Source: Gibbula magus (lineage: Eukaryota; Mollusca; Gastropoda; Trochida; Trochidae). From it: a stretch of DNA of 64,000 bases. The position numbers and the translations under genes are program-made. This document shows positions 33,058 through 45,300 of the stretch, one piece after another. The notes under the pieces were generated by a model that was not told where the DNA came from, searched no databases, and saw only the letters and a list, made by a program, of their open reading frames with translations. Within the stretch, counting starts at the first letter, position 1, and the number at the start of each line of letters is the position of its first letter. The stretch lies in contig OW388296.1 of assembly GCA_936450465.1 (NCBI GenBank), positions 34,700,086-34,764,085 on the forward strand, read 5' to 3'.

Positions 33058-34915
33058 CTTGCATCGTGACGATAACAATATTGACGTCAGCATTTGCCGA
33101 ACTGTGGGATTTCTCCGTTTGTTATGATGATTATTCCCCTTTCCGCGGTCCGATACGAATAACGATAGGCTTTCTAAGATAATGTAATACAAGACATTTT
33201 CGGAATCAACAAAACTGTTTGTCGGATTTATTTTTTTTAGAAATGTTAAATTGTAATTCTTTTACAAATAAATTAATGTCCATAAGAAAAATTCGAATCG
33301 TTTTTTTTGTTATAATCAAACTTGGATGATTTTAAATTCTGCGTTTATGTCATCTGAAATAATGTAGCTATATGAATGAACGTGTAATGTTAATTAAGTT
33401 GTATATTTTTAAATTTCAATATATCAAAATTTGTCAAGTGAAAATATTTAATACCCAGCAGTTTGAGAAAGAGAATTTCATTTAGATAACGTTTTGCTTC
33501 TTTTGGATATTTTCAATTGTAAAACTTTGGCATTTTGCTCTTCAAAAATATGTTACGTTCTACTGAGAAATGAAAATGCATTTTGGTTCTCATTTTCTTC
33601 CCAAAGAAACGGAAATCTTAAGGGAGTAACCTCTGTGGGAAGAGGATGATTAACAATTCCATTCTTTCAAGTCAACTGGTCGAACTCGAGCCTTTAAGTC
33701 AAAAGTAACAAGTTACAGCACCGTGAACCTTCAAAACACAAATTTTGGAAAGACAATTTTAATAAAATGTGGCCTTTTGACAAAATGTGGCCTTATGACA
33801 AAAACTGGTCATAGTGAACTTAATGACCCCTCCAAAGTAAAGAGAAGCATTAACGAACTGGGCTGGAAAGAATTCGAAACGCATTTGAAATTCGTATGGG
33901 TTTTGTCAATAATTCTTGAAAAAAGGATGACATTTCACCAACCAGTTACTTCCTTAGTTTGCAACATAAAAGATGTTTTGGTGTGTGAAAGTCACCTTGG
34001 TATCCTAAATGTTGATTTTGACGTCTGCCCTAATGTTTGTCACGTACCATTGCAACTTCAATCCTAATTTCTTCAAATGTCACTTTTTCTTTGAAAAAAA
34101 CTTTCAAAATATCTGTTTCTCATGTTGAGAGTGAGTAAACCCGTCAAATTATAACCACTCTCTCACAGCATCACATTTTAGCTTTAAATATTGGGAATAC
34201 TTATTTTTTCAATATGTATATTACTGATAAAAGTCTGTACAAATATGTTAAATGATTAAGGGTAAATAGTAATTGTACTGTATTCTGACAAGACAGTCTA
34301 TTTATTGTATATGCATGCAGCAAACACGTTTGTTATAAATATGTAAATTATGATGGAATATGTGTTGAATTCAATTATTTTAAAAGAATACAGAAGAGGT
34401 GAGCTGTCCCCAGCTCTGAACATTTCGTGAGTGGTCAATGAGAAACTAAAGATTCCAACAAATATTTATTACTCAATAAGACCACAAGAGTTGGTATAAG
34501 ACACAATATAGTTGGTGGTTACATAGAGCAAGAAGATAACGTTATATGTAAATTAACAAGTGAGAACACTATGGTTTATGACAATTTTAGTGAATACCGT
34601 TACAAATTCTGTATCCAAAGTTTGGTTATTATTATGCTACCAATGATATTAGTGTATTCCTGATGGCAGAGAGGTTCGGTTACATAGTAGTGGGGCGGGT
34701 GGAGGGGGCGTGGGGACGCAATACGGCGTCTTCGCATACACAAGACAAATCAAAGATCGGACGGAACTTCTGAAAGTATGCATGCAACGCAATTCTTGCG
34801 AAAACCAGTCTCAAATAATAAATAATAATAATAGTCAGGCATCTTCGAATGTGCTCAGTTCACACAAACAGCAATAACAAGTCCATGTATAGAATTGCTG
34901 CGAAAATGAAAGTCC
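33058..34915. other. Intergenic region upstream of TMEM115; nothing recognised
   Basis: It should contain the TMEM115 promoter next to 33057, but no clear promoter motif stands out. The rest is AT-rich, with a short guanine-rich patch near 34690-34720. The open frames here are short and match nothing I recognise. Confidence 0.5.
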
Positions 34916-35137
34916 TTACAAACCATAGAACTGAACAAAAAGATAGGTTTTTAGACTTGATTTGAAGGACTCAAATGTTGGAGATAGTTTCAGAGTTTTG
35001 GGAAGAGAGTTCCACATATTAGGAGCAAAATGTTCAAAACATCTCTGACCGAAGCACTTGAGGTTATAATTCGGCAATGTCAGTAGATTCTGATGTTGTG
35101 ATCTAAGTTCCCGTGCTGGGACATAAGTTGATATCAA
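34916..35137 (-). pseudogene. LINE reverse-transcriptase C-terminal fragment
   Basis: The minus-strand frame contains FAPNMWNSLPKTLKLS followed by FKSSLKTYLF. That F-x-LWNSLP ... FK-x-x-LK-x-x-LF pattern is usual at the C-terminus of animal non-LTR retrotransposon polyproteins. It is a 5'-truncated remnant; clade not determined. Confidence 0.7.
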
Positions 35138-36330
35138 CTCTGATATTAGGCAGGCGATTGATCATGCAGAGATGTATATGCATTAGACAGAGCATTTTGA
35201 ATTGAATCCTTGCTCTATCAGCCTATATGTATGTATCCTTGTATGGTACCGATGGCCTAGAGCAATACTACAGCTGAGAGGTACGGTATTCAAGGTGAGG
35301 GTGTGACAAGTTCTTGTGTAGCTGGCCCACATCGTGCTGGACTCAGGGAATTACTGGACACTGGTCAGATATCTTCTCGCATACACACACAACAATCTTC
35401 ACATGCAGAACAACGACTCAACAAGACGCAACTCAAGACAACTCTCTCTTTGCTGCATATCCGTCTCTAAATACAAGTAGGAGTGGCATATATACTTTTA
35501 TTGTGATTTGTATAAAATTGTCTTTTGTGTAGGTACATGTGTAAAGGCGAAAATAAACAATATGTAGGTCTGTCTGTCTGTTTTGGACCTCAGAGATCCA
35601 GAGACACTGATTTTCACCTGCACTCACAGCACACTCTCATGCAGTGGTACGGTATTTTGTAGGGGTTTGACGACTACACTTGGACTCAGCACAACTTTCT
35701 GCTCACAACGTAATTTTAATCCTCGGATACACCGCCGGCCATCACGTTCTATGTCCTGCAGGAACGGTACCACCTCCCAAAAGATAATGCGAACCTCACT
35801 GCTCCATAGGGGGAATCTTTATTCGCACATGGTGGGCCCCAAGTGGAGTATATTACGCGGTGGGCCCCAAGTGGATTGATTGATGTGACACCCCCGGACC
35901 TCTAGAGCAAAACCATTTGGGAAGTTTAGCATTGGAATCATGGCTGTAACAAGAGAAAGCGTGAAGTTACTGTTAAATTGGGACATGTGACGAGGTGAAA
36001 AATATGATCTGATAGATTATGGTCTAAGTAATGTTAATAAATAACAGACAAGTAATGGATGTTGCAACAGTTAGTCCAAAACAGGACGACGTTGGTCGAT
36101 GCACAGACTTCCGTGGTAACAATCAACTTTAACACAAATTAAATTTAAACGATGACATGTTTATACTGAAATCATGATATATCACTTTAATACGATGACA
36201 TACACCAGGGACTCTATGTATAATTAAATTATGCTGTGAGCAGAAATTTGTGCTGATCCCGAAAGTAGACGTCACACCGTACTAAATACCGCATCTCTTG
36301 GTGGCTACATCGTCGATGCAGAGTCCGGTA
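35138..36330. other. Intergenic stretch, unclassified
   Basis: Nothing is recognised apart from a short direct repeat, GTGGGCCCCAAGTGGA, near 35832 and 35861. Part of it may be the 3' end of the adjacent LINE fragment. Confidence 0.4.
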
Positions 36331-36337
36331 GAAATGA

Positions 36338-37143
36338 TGATAAGATAAGATAAGATAAGATAAGATAATGTCTTTATTGTCCCAAGGGAAATTTGTTTTA
36401 CATCATATATACAGTTCTCCAGTTTCAAACACACATCGCAAACAAAATATACATGATAATATTATTTTGCATAATAGAATTTGACTAATTAACATGAACA
36501 CATCCGAGTTAGTCACACTCACAATTCACTTGATCAAATAAAAATATGACATTATTCAATAAATAGGTCATTGTACGAACGAACACTGTTTGGTATAAAA
36601 GAGTAGCGAAACCTGTTTGTTCTCCCAGTCGGCATGCGCAGTCTGCGTCCTGAAGGTAGCCAAGAATATTCCGAAAAAAGGATATGTGATTGGTCACTTA
36701 AAGTTTTGTTTGTTTTTTTTGGAAATTTGCTGCTCATAATATACGCCGATACTTTCAATTGGAAGTCCAATAATTTTTGAAGCTGTTTTAACAATTTTGA
36801 GAGTTTGTTTTTATTCCGAACAGACAGGTTTCCGTACCAGCTCAAGAAAGTAAAGGTCAAGACACTTTGGATAAACGTTCTGTAAAATAATCTCAGTATG
36901 GTCTGATCTATTTTAAAATGTCTCAATCTCCACAAAAAATGCAAACGTTGCTGCCCTTTCTTATAAATGTTATCAGTGTTTTCATTCCAAGAAAGTTTTG
37001 AATCCAAGACAGTACCCAGATATTTGTATTCTGTTACTCTTTCTATTTCACCATCATCTATAGTCACAGCATTTAATGTAGATTTCTTTTTCCTAAAATC
37101 TATAACCATTTCTTTGGTTTTCTGCACATGTAACGAGCTCAAG
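36338..37143 (-). pseudogene. 5'-truncated LINE copy with (TTATC)n tail, copy 1
   Basis: The minus-strand frame 36552-37142 matches the RT C-terminal part of CR1/L2/Rex-like LINEs: KTKEMVIDFRKKK, YKYLGTVLDSKLSW, RLFYRTFIQSVLTF and the closing TGRTNRFRYSFIPNSVRSYN. The element's 3' end lies at the left and terminates in GATAA repeats on the plus strand (36338-36367), meaning a (TTATC)n tail. Confidence 0.85.
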
Positions 37144-37225
37144 CTTCTTGTCCCTCTAATATAGAGTCACTGGTTCTACCATGAAATATGCCTGTAAAGT
37201 TTGGGCCAAACATTTGATAAAGAAT

Positions 37226-37745
37226 ATAAGATAAGATAAGATAATATTTATTGTCCAAAAAGGGAAATTTGTTGTGTACAATTACAATTCTCCAGCATAC
37301 AAAATATACAAATATCATTCAAAACAATACATATTTACACTACATATTTAGACTAGAATATGATATACATGAAAGTGTTTATCGTGCAACATTGCACTTA
37401 TCAGAATTTATTTCTCTAATGCTGCAAGGAATGAAAGATTGGCGAAAACTGTTTGTTCTAAAAGTCGGCATTCGCAGTCTACGTCCAGAAGGTAGTATTG
37501 AATATTCCGAAAAAAGAGGATGCGTAGAATCAACTAAAATTTTATTTGCTTTTTTTGATAACTGCTGCTCATAACAACTGCCGATAGTTTCAATAGGAAG
37601 CCCAATGATTAACGAGTTTTGCCAATTTGTTTTTGTTTTGAACAGACAGGTTTCCGTACCAACTTAAACAGTTAAACGTTATGACATTTTTAATGAAGTT
37701 CTGTAAAATGACATCATGATGGTTTGGTCAATTTTGAAATGTTTT
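37226..37745 (-). pseudogene. 5'-truncated LINE copy with (TTATC)n tail, copy 2
   Basis: Related to the copy at 36338-37143 in the same orientation, with the same tail microsatellite at 37226-37242 and aligned blocks such as 'aacagacaggtttccgtacca'. It is more decayed and has no long frame. Confidence 0.8.
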
Positions 37746-38574
37746 AGATATAACGATAATGTTATAGTCACATATGTATACATTCAAATCGAATCAAACA
37801 TATAAATTCCACTCAGATTTTTATTGTCACATTGTTACTTTTATTGTTTCAAATGTGATGATAAAAGCATAACACAGTTACATGTATAATTCACATTGAT
37901 GATCGGATCAAAAGGTGTAGCTGCCATACTACAAATCTTGAAATTTATTATTAATTTACGTGGATTTATGTCCAAATAATCATACTTTGTATTAAACATT
38001 TCGTTGCTGGGGAAATTACAAAAACATTCTCAATAAGTAACTTCATAATTGAGTTATTGACCAATATACATATATTTAGGAACTAGTCATTTCTGGTTGC
38101 AGTGACGGGATCGGATTATTTGCCTAACTGTACGCTACCATTTAAGAATGTTTAGTGGTACACAGAAAACGAGAATAATTGCGAATTACCTCCCTTGTCA
38201 AAAAATGCCGAACTGTTGTAATTATGTTTTCAATCAACTCAACCCAAAGTTAACTTAGGAAAAAGAATTTCAAATTTTAATTATTCCAAAGAGATTAAGA
38301 TCCAATAATATTGTAATAGATATTTTAAGTAAATGCATGGATTTTTCTGCATTCTTCTTATAATCAGTAATTTACTGCATGCAAGCAAGTTGATTGTTCA
38401 GTGCACTGTTAGCAGGGCGGGTTGATCGAAAACTGTCAAAAGTACCTGCAAAATGGCGGTAGTCATAATGTAAAATTTTCCCCGCTGGTAATATCAGGTT
38501 AAGTAGAGCTTCTTACACTTTACGAATTACTAAGGGATGGTGTGGTAGGGTAGATTCATTGCTAGTTGGCTGAC

Positions 38575-38670
38575 AAGTGTACGTCTGATGGCGTTTGTTG
38601 GTAATTTGCTTCCAAACACTGATAATTGAAACACAAGGTTCGCGGTTCGAATCCAGCCTTGTCTACATTT
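38575..38670 (+). repeat. tRNA-like fragment with a perfect B box
   Basis: GGTTCGAATCC occurs in a suitable context near 38645, but no good A box or acceptor stem is visible. A tRNA-derived SINE remnant is likelier than a functional tRNA gene. Confidence 0.4.
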
Positions 38671-38858
38671 TGCGTTTACTGGATACATCGCTCCTAAACT
38701 TGAAATTGGTTATTGTTTAATATTTTTTCCATTTTTATAAATTTGGCAATTTGTGTAGTTTAATTTTGTGAAATGATTTGTGTAAATTGTAATGAAAATG
38801 TTATTGTCAATTGCTCATTTTAATATTCATATTTATTTACTAGAGTAAAGTATAAATC

Positions 38859-39301
38859 TTTAAAGGGGCAGTAGCACGTTTTTTGCAAAATTTATTTTTT
38901 CAAATTTCTTATTGATAATGATAGTTTGTGCCATTTAAATTAACTTTAGAGGGTAAAGCATCCTATTACACAAACCAATCATTCGTAGTAGCAAGCCGCT
39001 AATGGCTGCAATACTGCCGAAGCGGCGTTAAACAATAACTCACTCACTCACTCACTCACCTAGTAGTAATAATTTAAGGTGTTGCGTATAAAGCAAAAAA
39101 TGCATAGCGGCCATTTTATTGTGAACACAATTTATTATTTCGAATGACAAAAACGATCCCCATGGCTTTACGGAACCATGTACACCCATTTTTAACTTGA
39201 TTTTCTGAAGAGAGAAGGGTGTTTTACTATTGGTGAAATTATTTTTTAAATACATTTCATCGACTTATATGGGCGAAAAAACGTGCTACTGCCCCTTTAA
39301 A
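38859..39301. mobile_element. MITE with perfect TTTAAAGGGGCAGTAGCACG ends, with nested SINE tail
   Basis: The left end TTTAAAGGGGCAGTAGCACG is the exact reverse complement of the right end; pairing continues into the A/T run. A SINE tail (38993-39060, 'ctgccgaagcggcgttaaac' then CTCA repeats) is inserted inside it. It ends 59 bp before the GTF3C1 start codon, so it overlaps the expected promoter or 5' UTR region. Confidence 0.85.
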
Positions 39302-39359
39302 ACCTTAATCAGCATATCTAACTTTCATCATTTATTTTTTCAGATGTTCAAAAGTCAAA

Positions 39360-42300
39360 ATGTCTCTAGACTTTGTATCACAACTTATTGATGAGGTAGC
39401 CCTAGAAGGATTAGACGGTGAGTTGAAGTGAATTTAGATTCTAAATTATAACTTGATTGAATGTATGACTGTAATAGGGCATATATTTTGTCTAAATTCT
39501 AACCTGTCCCCATTAACAAGCAATATGTTCAATTTACTCATCCATTATTTTACTAGCAGAGGCGGGATGGCGCAGTGGTAAGTGGCTTTGCCTTCTGATC
39601 ACGAGTTCCAATCCCGCAAGGGGCTTAGCAACTTTGTCTGATGTAGAGAACTGTTCTACATGCAGTAAGTTTGGATACAATGCCACACCAAATTACAGTG
39701 TAGTACCACCCATGGTTCGCTGGTTGCAATCGATGCTCGCAGGTTTCACCGCAATGCATAGCCACACTGGTGTTGTAGGCTTTCTCCCTGCAATAATACT
39801 AGCAGCAGTGATTTAAGTGAAATACTGACTAGGCATCAGCTAGCTGAATGGGACTAATCTCGAATCCTGACGGCGTATATTATATTTCTTGTGAATAAAG
39901 AATTAAAACATTATTTAAAGTCAATTCAGCAATTAATGTCAGAAATAAATACCAGCCAATAAAACTGTTCTATATCAGAAGTTTTCTTCTGTCATCTGAT
40001 TGTCTGACCATTGTAAGTAATGCATATATTATTGTACTGGTACCGTTATGTTATGTCACTGCAGTGTTCTATATAAACAGAAAGTTATGAGAATTTTACT
40101 GCAGGATAAAGAATTCTCTCCCTTTGATGTATTTTTATTGTTAACCACATTTTACATGTATTCAGGAATCACACTTGAAGCATTATGGACGAGACTAGCA
40201 AACAGAAAGGGATTCCCTTTGTCCGTTGACGCCAAGTCCAAGAAGTATCTCTGGAAGACTCTGGCAGGTCACTCTGACCTCTCATTCTATGAGCTGCCTG
40301 AGGCCCGTCCTCCCCTTGAATATGTCAACAGATTTGATTTCCTCGACCCAGATACCGGCTTCTGGATTGAAACGGTATGTTTTGTCTGATTTATTGGTTT
40401 TGTATAGTTGTTGATTAATAGGGAGTTGAGTCTTGAGAGATTGTCCATTTGACAGGCTACAAGGGGCTTGGGTTGTCCACTTCTCTCATTGAAAGAAGTA
40501 TGGCATTCATTTTCAGGCAGGGAACAAGTCAATAATCATGAGCTTGAATTGAATTGAGTTTTAAAATCATAATTATTCACTTTTTAGCCTGAATTACTTG
40601 TATACTTGCATGGCATGACGTTTGCCATGCGTCTGTCCATCTGTAAACTTTGGCTTTTTCGACCTCTTCTCCAGAACCAGTGACTCAAGAGAACAGAATT
40701 TTTTTATGTACAGCTCCTTGAACAAAGGGGATTCTAAATTGTAGAGTTGGTGACCATGTGACCTGAAGTGTTGGTCACAGGAATCATAACCTAAAAAGCT
40801 ATTTTCATCTTTTTCTTCAGTACGAAAAGCTCTTGAAATTGAAATGTTGTGTACAGACTCTTTGGCCAATGGGGATTCTAAATTGTCGTTTTTGTGACCC
40901 CGAGACCCCCAAATGTGGATCACAGGGTCATGACCTAAAAACATGTTTTTATCATTTTCTCCAGACCAAAAAGGCCCAGACTGTGTACAGACTCCTTACA
41001 TATTGCTGATCCTAAATTATCGATTTAGTGATGCTGTGGCCCCTAATTAGGGTCTTAGAGGACATGGCCTAAAAGCCATTTTTCTTCAATATCTTTGCAG
41101 GAATTGTGATACTTGGAGAATCAATTTCATCCAAATTTAGTGTCAAGTCATGTTTTTGTTATACACTGCCCAATTTGAAGACTTTGAGATTTTTCATGGC
41201 TAGGGATTGTGCATTATATAGAGAAAAATTAATTTCAGTTTCTACATCAAACAATAGAAATCCTGATGAGCTAGAGAGCCCATGGCTCTTTTTTAAAGTA
41301 AAAGTGCATGATAATGGTAAATATTTTTCGTTTTGTAATCAGTTACCTTTGATCATGGTGATTAATCTTTTAACGGGATTCTGGCCATGTATTGTACAAC
41401 TGTTTGTTATTAGCAATCATATTTTTGCGGATCCCCACTTCCATTAGATGTGTTTATTGGAAGACTTGCAGTTATTCACGTCATGTATTCACAGCACCTG
41501 GGTGCGGACATCTACCCACTGCATATTGTGACAGGGAAGGATGTCCAGGGATCATGTGCCACCTTTGAAACTCGGAAAGACGTCACTGCCGATATCAGAG
41601 AAAGACCCTGGGTTTCCAAACTGAATCTGGAGGAAACTGTCGAAAGGTGAGGAATGTTTGGGAAGGGTTACACTTTGTGGGTTGCAGGAACTTTATTTAG
41701 AAATGTTTTGTGAATCATCACTTGTGGACCATCACCGACAGCAAGCACACATGGAGAGGACCGTATAAATTTCTTCGTCATTATCAAACCTAGACTCCAA
41801 GGTTGGAGTCCAACGTCCTACTAAATGAGCAAAATGTGACCAAAGGTTCTGACAGTCACCGGGAGCTAATTTATCATGATGTAAACCAATTCAATGAAAG
41901 TCCTTGTCCAAATTCTATCTGATCTCTCTGTCACTAGTTTGTATCCCAAGTTCGTTTATGATCCCCTCTGCCTTCTCCTCTGTCATGTCTCATCTTCACC
42001 TTTCAGATATGGAGACAAGCTGGTGATGGTAGCGAGTCAGGCGGTGCGTTTGACGACTCTGATGGGACAGGAAGCTAAGTCGTCCATCAGCCTGGATGAT
42101 ATGGAGTACTGTCTGATGGAGAGGATCGGCAGGTGGGGGAGACGGAGTGGTTGTGATTCATCTGATGGTGTTAAAACCAATAGGCATTAGTGTGGAGTGG
42201 GGTGATCATTAGTGGATTTGATAATTAAATTACAAACTTGAAATAGGCAAGTAATTTTATTAATTTTGGTTAGCAGAGATTTGCTCCCTGTTGATTTGAC

Positions 42301-45300
42301 CCCTTACAGGTTAATAATTTACCTGATACACTCACTCCCTGATTATCTTTTTTGGCAATGTTTCTAACAGATTAGATGATTCTAGAATTTAAAATAGACA
42401 ATACTAGAAGTGACCAACTCTAACTGCAGAGCACGAAGTAACGGAGAGGTGACGACTCACACGGCTATCAACGGCAGTCTGGGGGTGTTCAAGATCGAGT
42501 CCAAGAAACTCTTCTACCACTGCAAGAAGCTCATCAAACTTCACCTCCTCACAAAACAGGTAATTTCTCTAGGTTGTTCTGAGAATTTGAAACTTAGTTT
42601 TTGAATATAAAATTTTCAGAAGGGATCCTTCTTGGGGTACTTACAGCATAAAAATCTAATTTTTTGTGTTATGATAGGTTTTAACTTAATTTTGATAAAT
42701 AACCATGAAAAATAACAAAAACAACATTGGACCACCCTAAATGGGCCCGATACCTAGCGGTTGCTAACCAAACCGGAGACGATAACTCAATCTTACCACT
42801 AAATCAACCTGTCATTTCATCTGAGAAATAAAACAGGTAATTTCTCTTGGTTGGTCTAGTATTCTGAAACTTAGTTTTCAAATTTCAAACCTTCAACTAT
42901 TTTTTTGTCCGCCCTTGTCAGGCGTTCTGTTTACGAGACGAAAAGGGAAAGCAGTTGAGTTGCCGACTGCTGCAGCTGCGAAGGTTCACGTGTCGGATGA
43001 TGAGCAAGAACCGCACGATGCTGGAGAACGTGTGTCGGTACCTCGAGGGCAAGGACAACCAGTGTGAGGTCACGTCCATCCTGCGCGAGGACCTCGTGAG
43101 TTACATTCCGTCAAATAAGCCTTAGAGCATATAGCCAATCCTGATTTCATTTAATTGAGATAAAAATATGTTTAAAACACATTCTGAAAAATATTCATTC
43201 TAATGTCAAGTTCATTCTTACTTGTGGAAATATTCAAGTGTTTTTAAGCTCCCTCTCTTTACAGGTGAAATTGAGATTTTATCTCCCTAAAGATTGACAT
43301 TATGGAAATGGCCATCAACACAATATCAAGATAACTTACTTTTTGAGAAATGTTACAATGATTTCAATGATTATCCATTAAGAGACAAATACTTTAGTTT
43401 ATATTTTCATTGGTTGTTTTCCTTAGATATTATATCTTTAAATTTGTCACCATCAGTCTTCATGTCTGTCTGTGTGTCCTCAGGAGATGCCTGAGAATGC
43501 GTTCAAGCGGATGGTGAAGGACAAGACGTACTTCATCCTGTCAGACGTTCCGTACCGCGAGTTCTACCCTGATGCTACTGAAGAGGAGTATCTCACCAAG
43601 TAAGGACAGGCTCATACAATCGCAGGGACAGGCTAATACAATCACAGGGACAGGCTCATACAATCACAGGGACAGGCTCATACAATCACAGGGACAGGCT
43701 CATACAATCACAGGGACAGGCTAATACAATCACAAGGACAGGCTAATACAATCACAGGGACAGGCTCATACAATCACAAGGACATGCTCATACAATCACA
43801 AGGACAGGCTCATACAATCGCAGAGACAGGCTCATACAATCACAGGGACAGGCTCATACAATCACAGAGACAGGCTCATACAATCACAGGGACAGGCTCA
43901 TACAATCACAGGGACAGGCTAATACAATCACAAGGACAGGCTAATACAATCACAGGGACAGGCTCATACAATCACAAGGACATGCTCATACAATCACAAG
44001 GACAGGCTCATACAATCGCAGAGACAGGCTCATACAATCGCAGAGACAGGCTCATACAATCACAGGGACAGGCTAATACAATCACAAGGACAGGCTCATA
44101 CAATCACAGGGACAGGCTCATACAATCACAAGGACAGGCTCATACAATCACAAGGACAGGATTATACAATCACAGGGACAGGCTCATACAATCACAGGGA
44201 CAGGCTCATACAATCACAGGGACAGGCTCATACAATCACAGGGACAGGCTCATACAATCACAAGGACATGCTCATACAATCACAGGGACAGACTCATACA
44301 ATCACAGGGACAGGCTCATACAATCACAAGGACAGGCTCATACAATCACAGGGACAGACTCATACAATCACAGGGACAGGCTCATACAATCACAGGGACA
44401 GGCTCATACAATCACAGGGACAGGCTCATACAATCACAGGGACAGGCTCATACAATCACAGAGACAGGCTAATACAATCACAGGGACAGGCTCATACAAT
44501 CACAAGGACAGGCTAATACAATCACAGGGACAGGCTCATACAATCACAAGGACAGGCTAATACAATCACAAGAACAGGCTCATACAATCACAGGGACAGG
44601 CTCATACAATCGCAGGGACAGGCTAATACAATCACAAGAACAGGCTCATACAATCACAAGGACAGGCTCATACAATCACAAGGACAGGATTATACAATCA
44701 CAGGGACAGGCTCATACAATCACAGGGACAGGCTCATACAATCACAAGGACATGCTCATACAATCACAAGGACAGGCTCATACAATCACAGGGACAGGCT
44801 CATACAATCACAGGGACAGGCTCATACAATCACAAGGACATGCTCATACAATCACAGGGACAGACTCATACAATCACAGGGACAGGCTCATACAATCACA
44901 AGGACAGGCTCATACAATCACAGGGACAGACTCATACAATCACAGGGACAGGCTCATACAATCACAGGGACAGGCTCATACAATCACAAGGACATGCTCA
45001 TACAATCACAGGGACAGGCTCATACAATCGCAGGGACAGGCTCATACAATCACAGGGACAGGCTCATACAATCACAAGGACATGCTCATACAATCACAGG
45101 GACAGGCTCATACAATCGCAGGGACAGGCTCATACAATCACAGGGACAGGCTCATACAATCACAGGGACAGGCTCATACAATCACAGGGACAGGCTCATA
45201 CAATCACAAGGACATGCTCATACAATCACAGGGACAGACTCATACAATCACAGGGACAGGCTCATACAATCACAAGGACAGGCTCATACAATCACAGGGA

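Noticed and set aside
32347..33192. TMEM115 start at an upstream methionine (33192 or 33093)
   Set aside because: Family similarity begins just after the ATG at 33057; upstream residues resemble nothing and read as 5' UTR.
39557..39640. Functional tRNA gene
   Set aside because: A and B boxes are present but there is no acceptor-stem pairing, and the sequence runs into a repeated SINE body.
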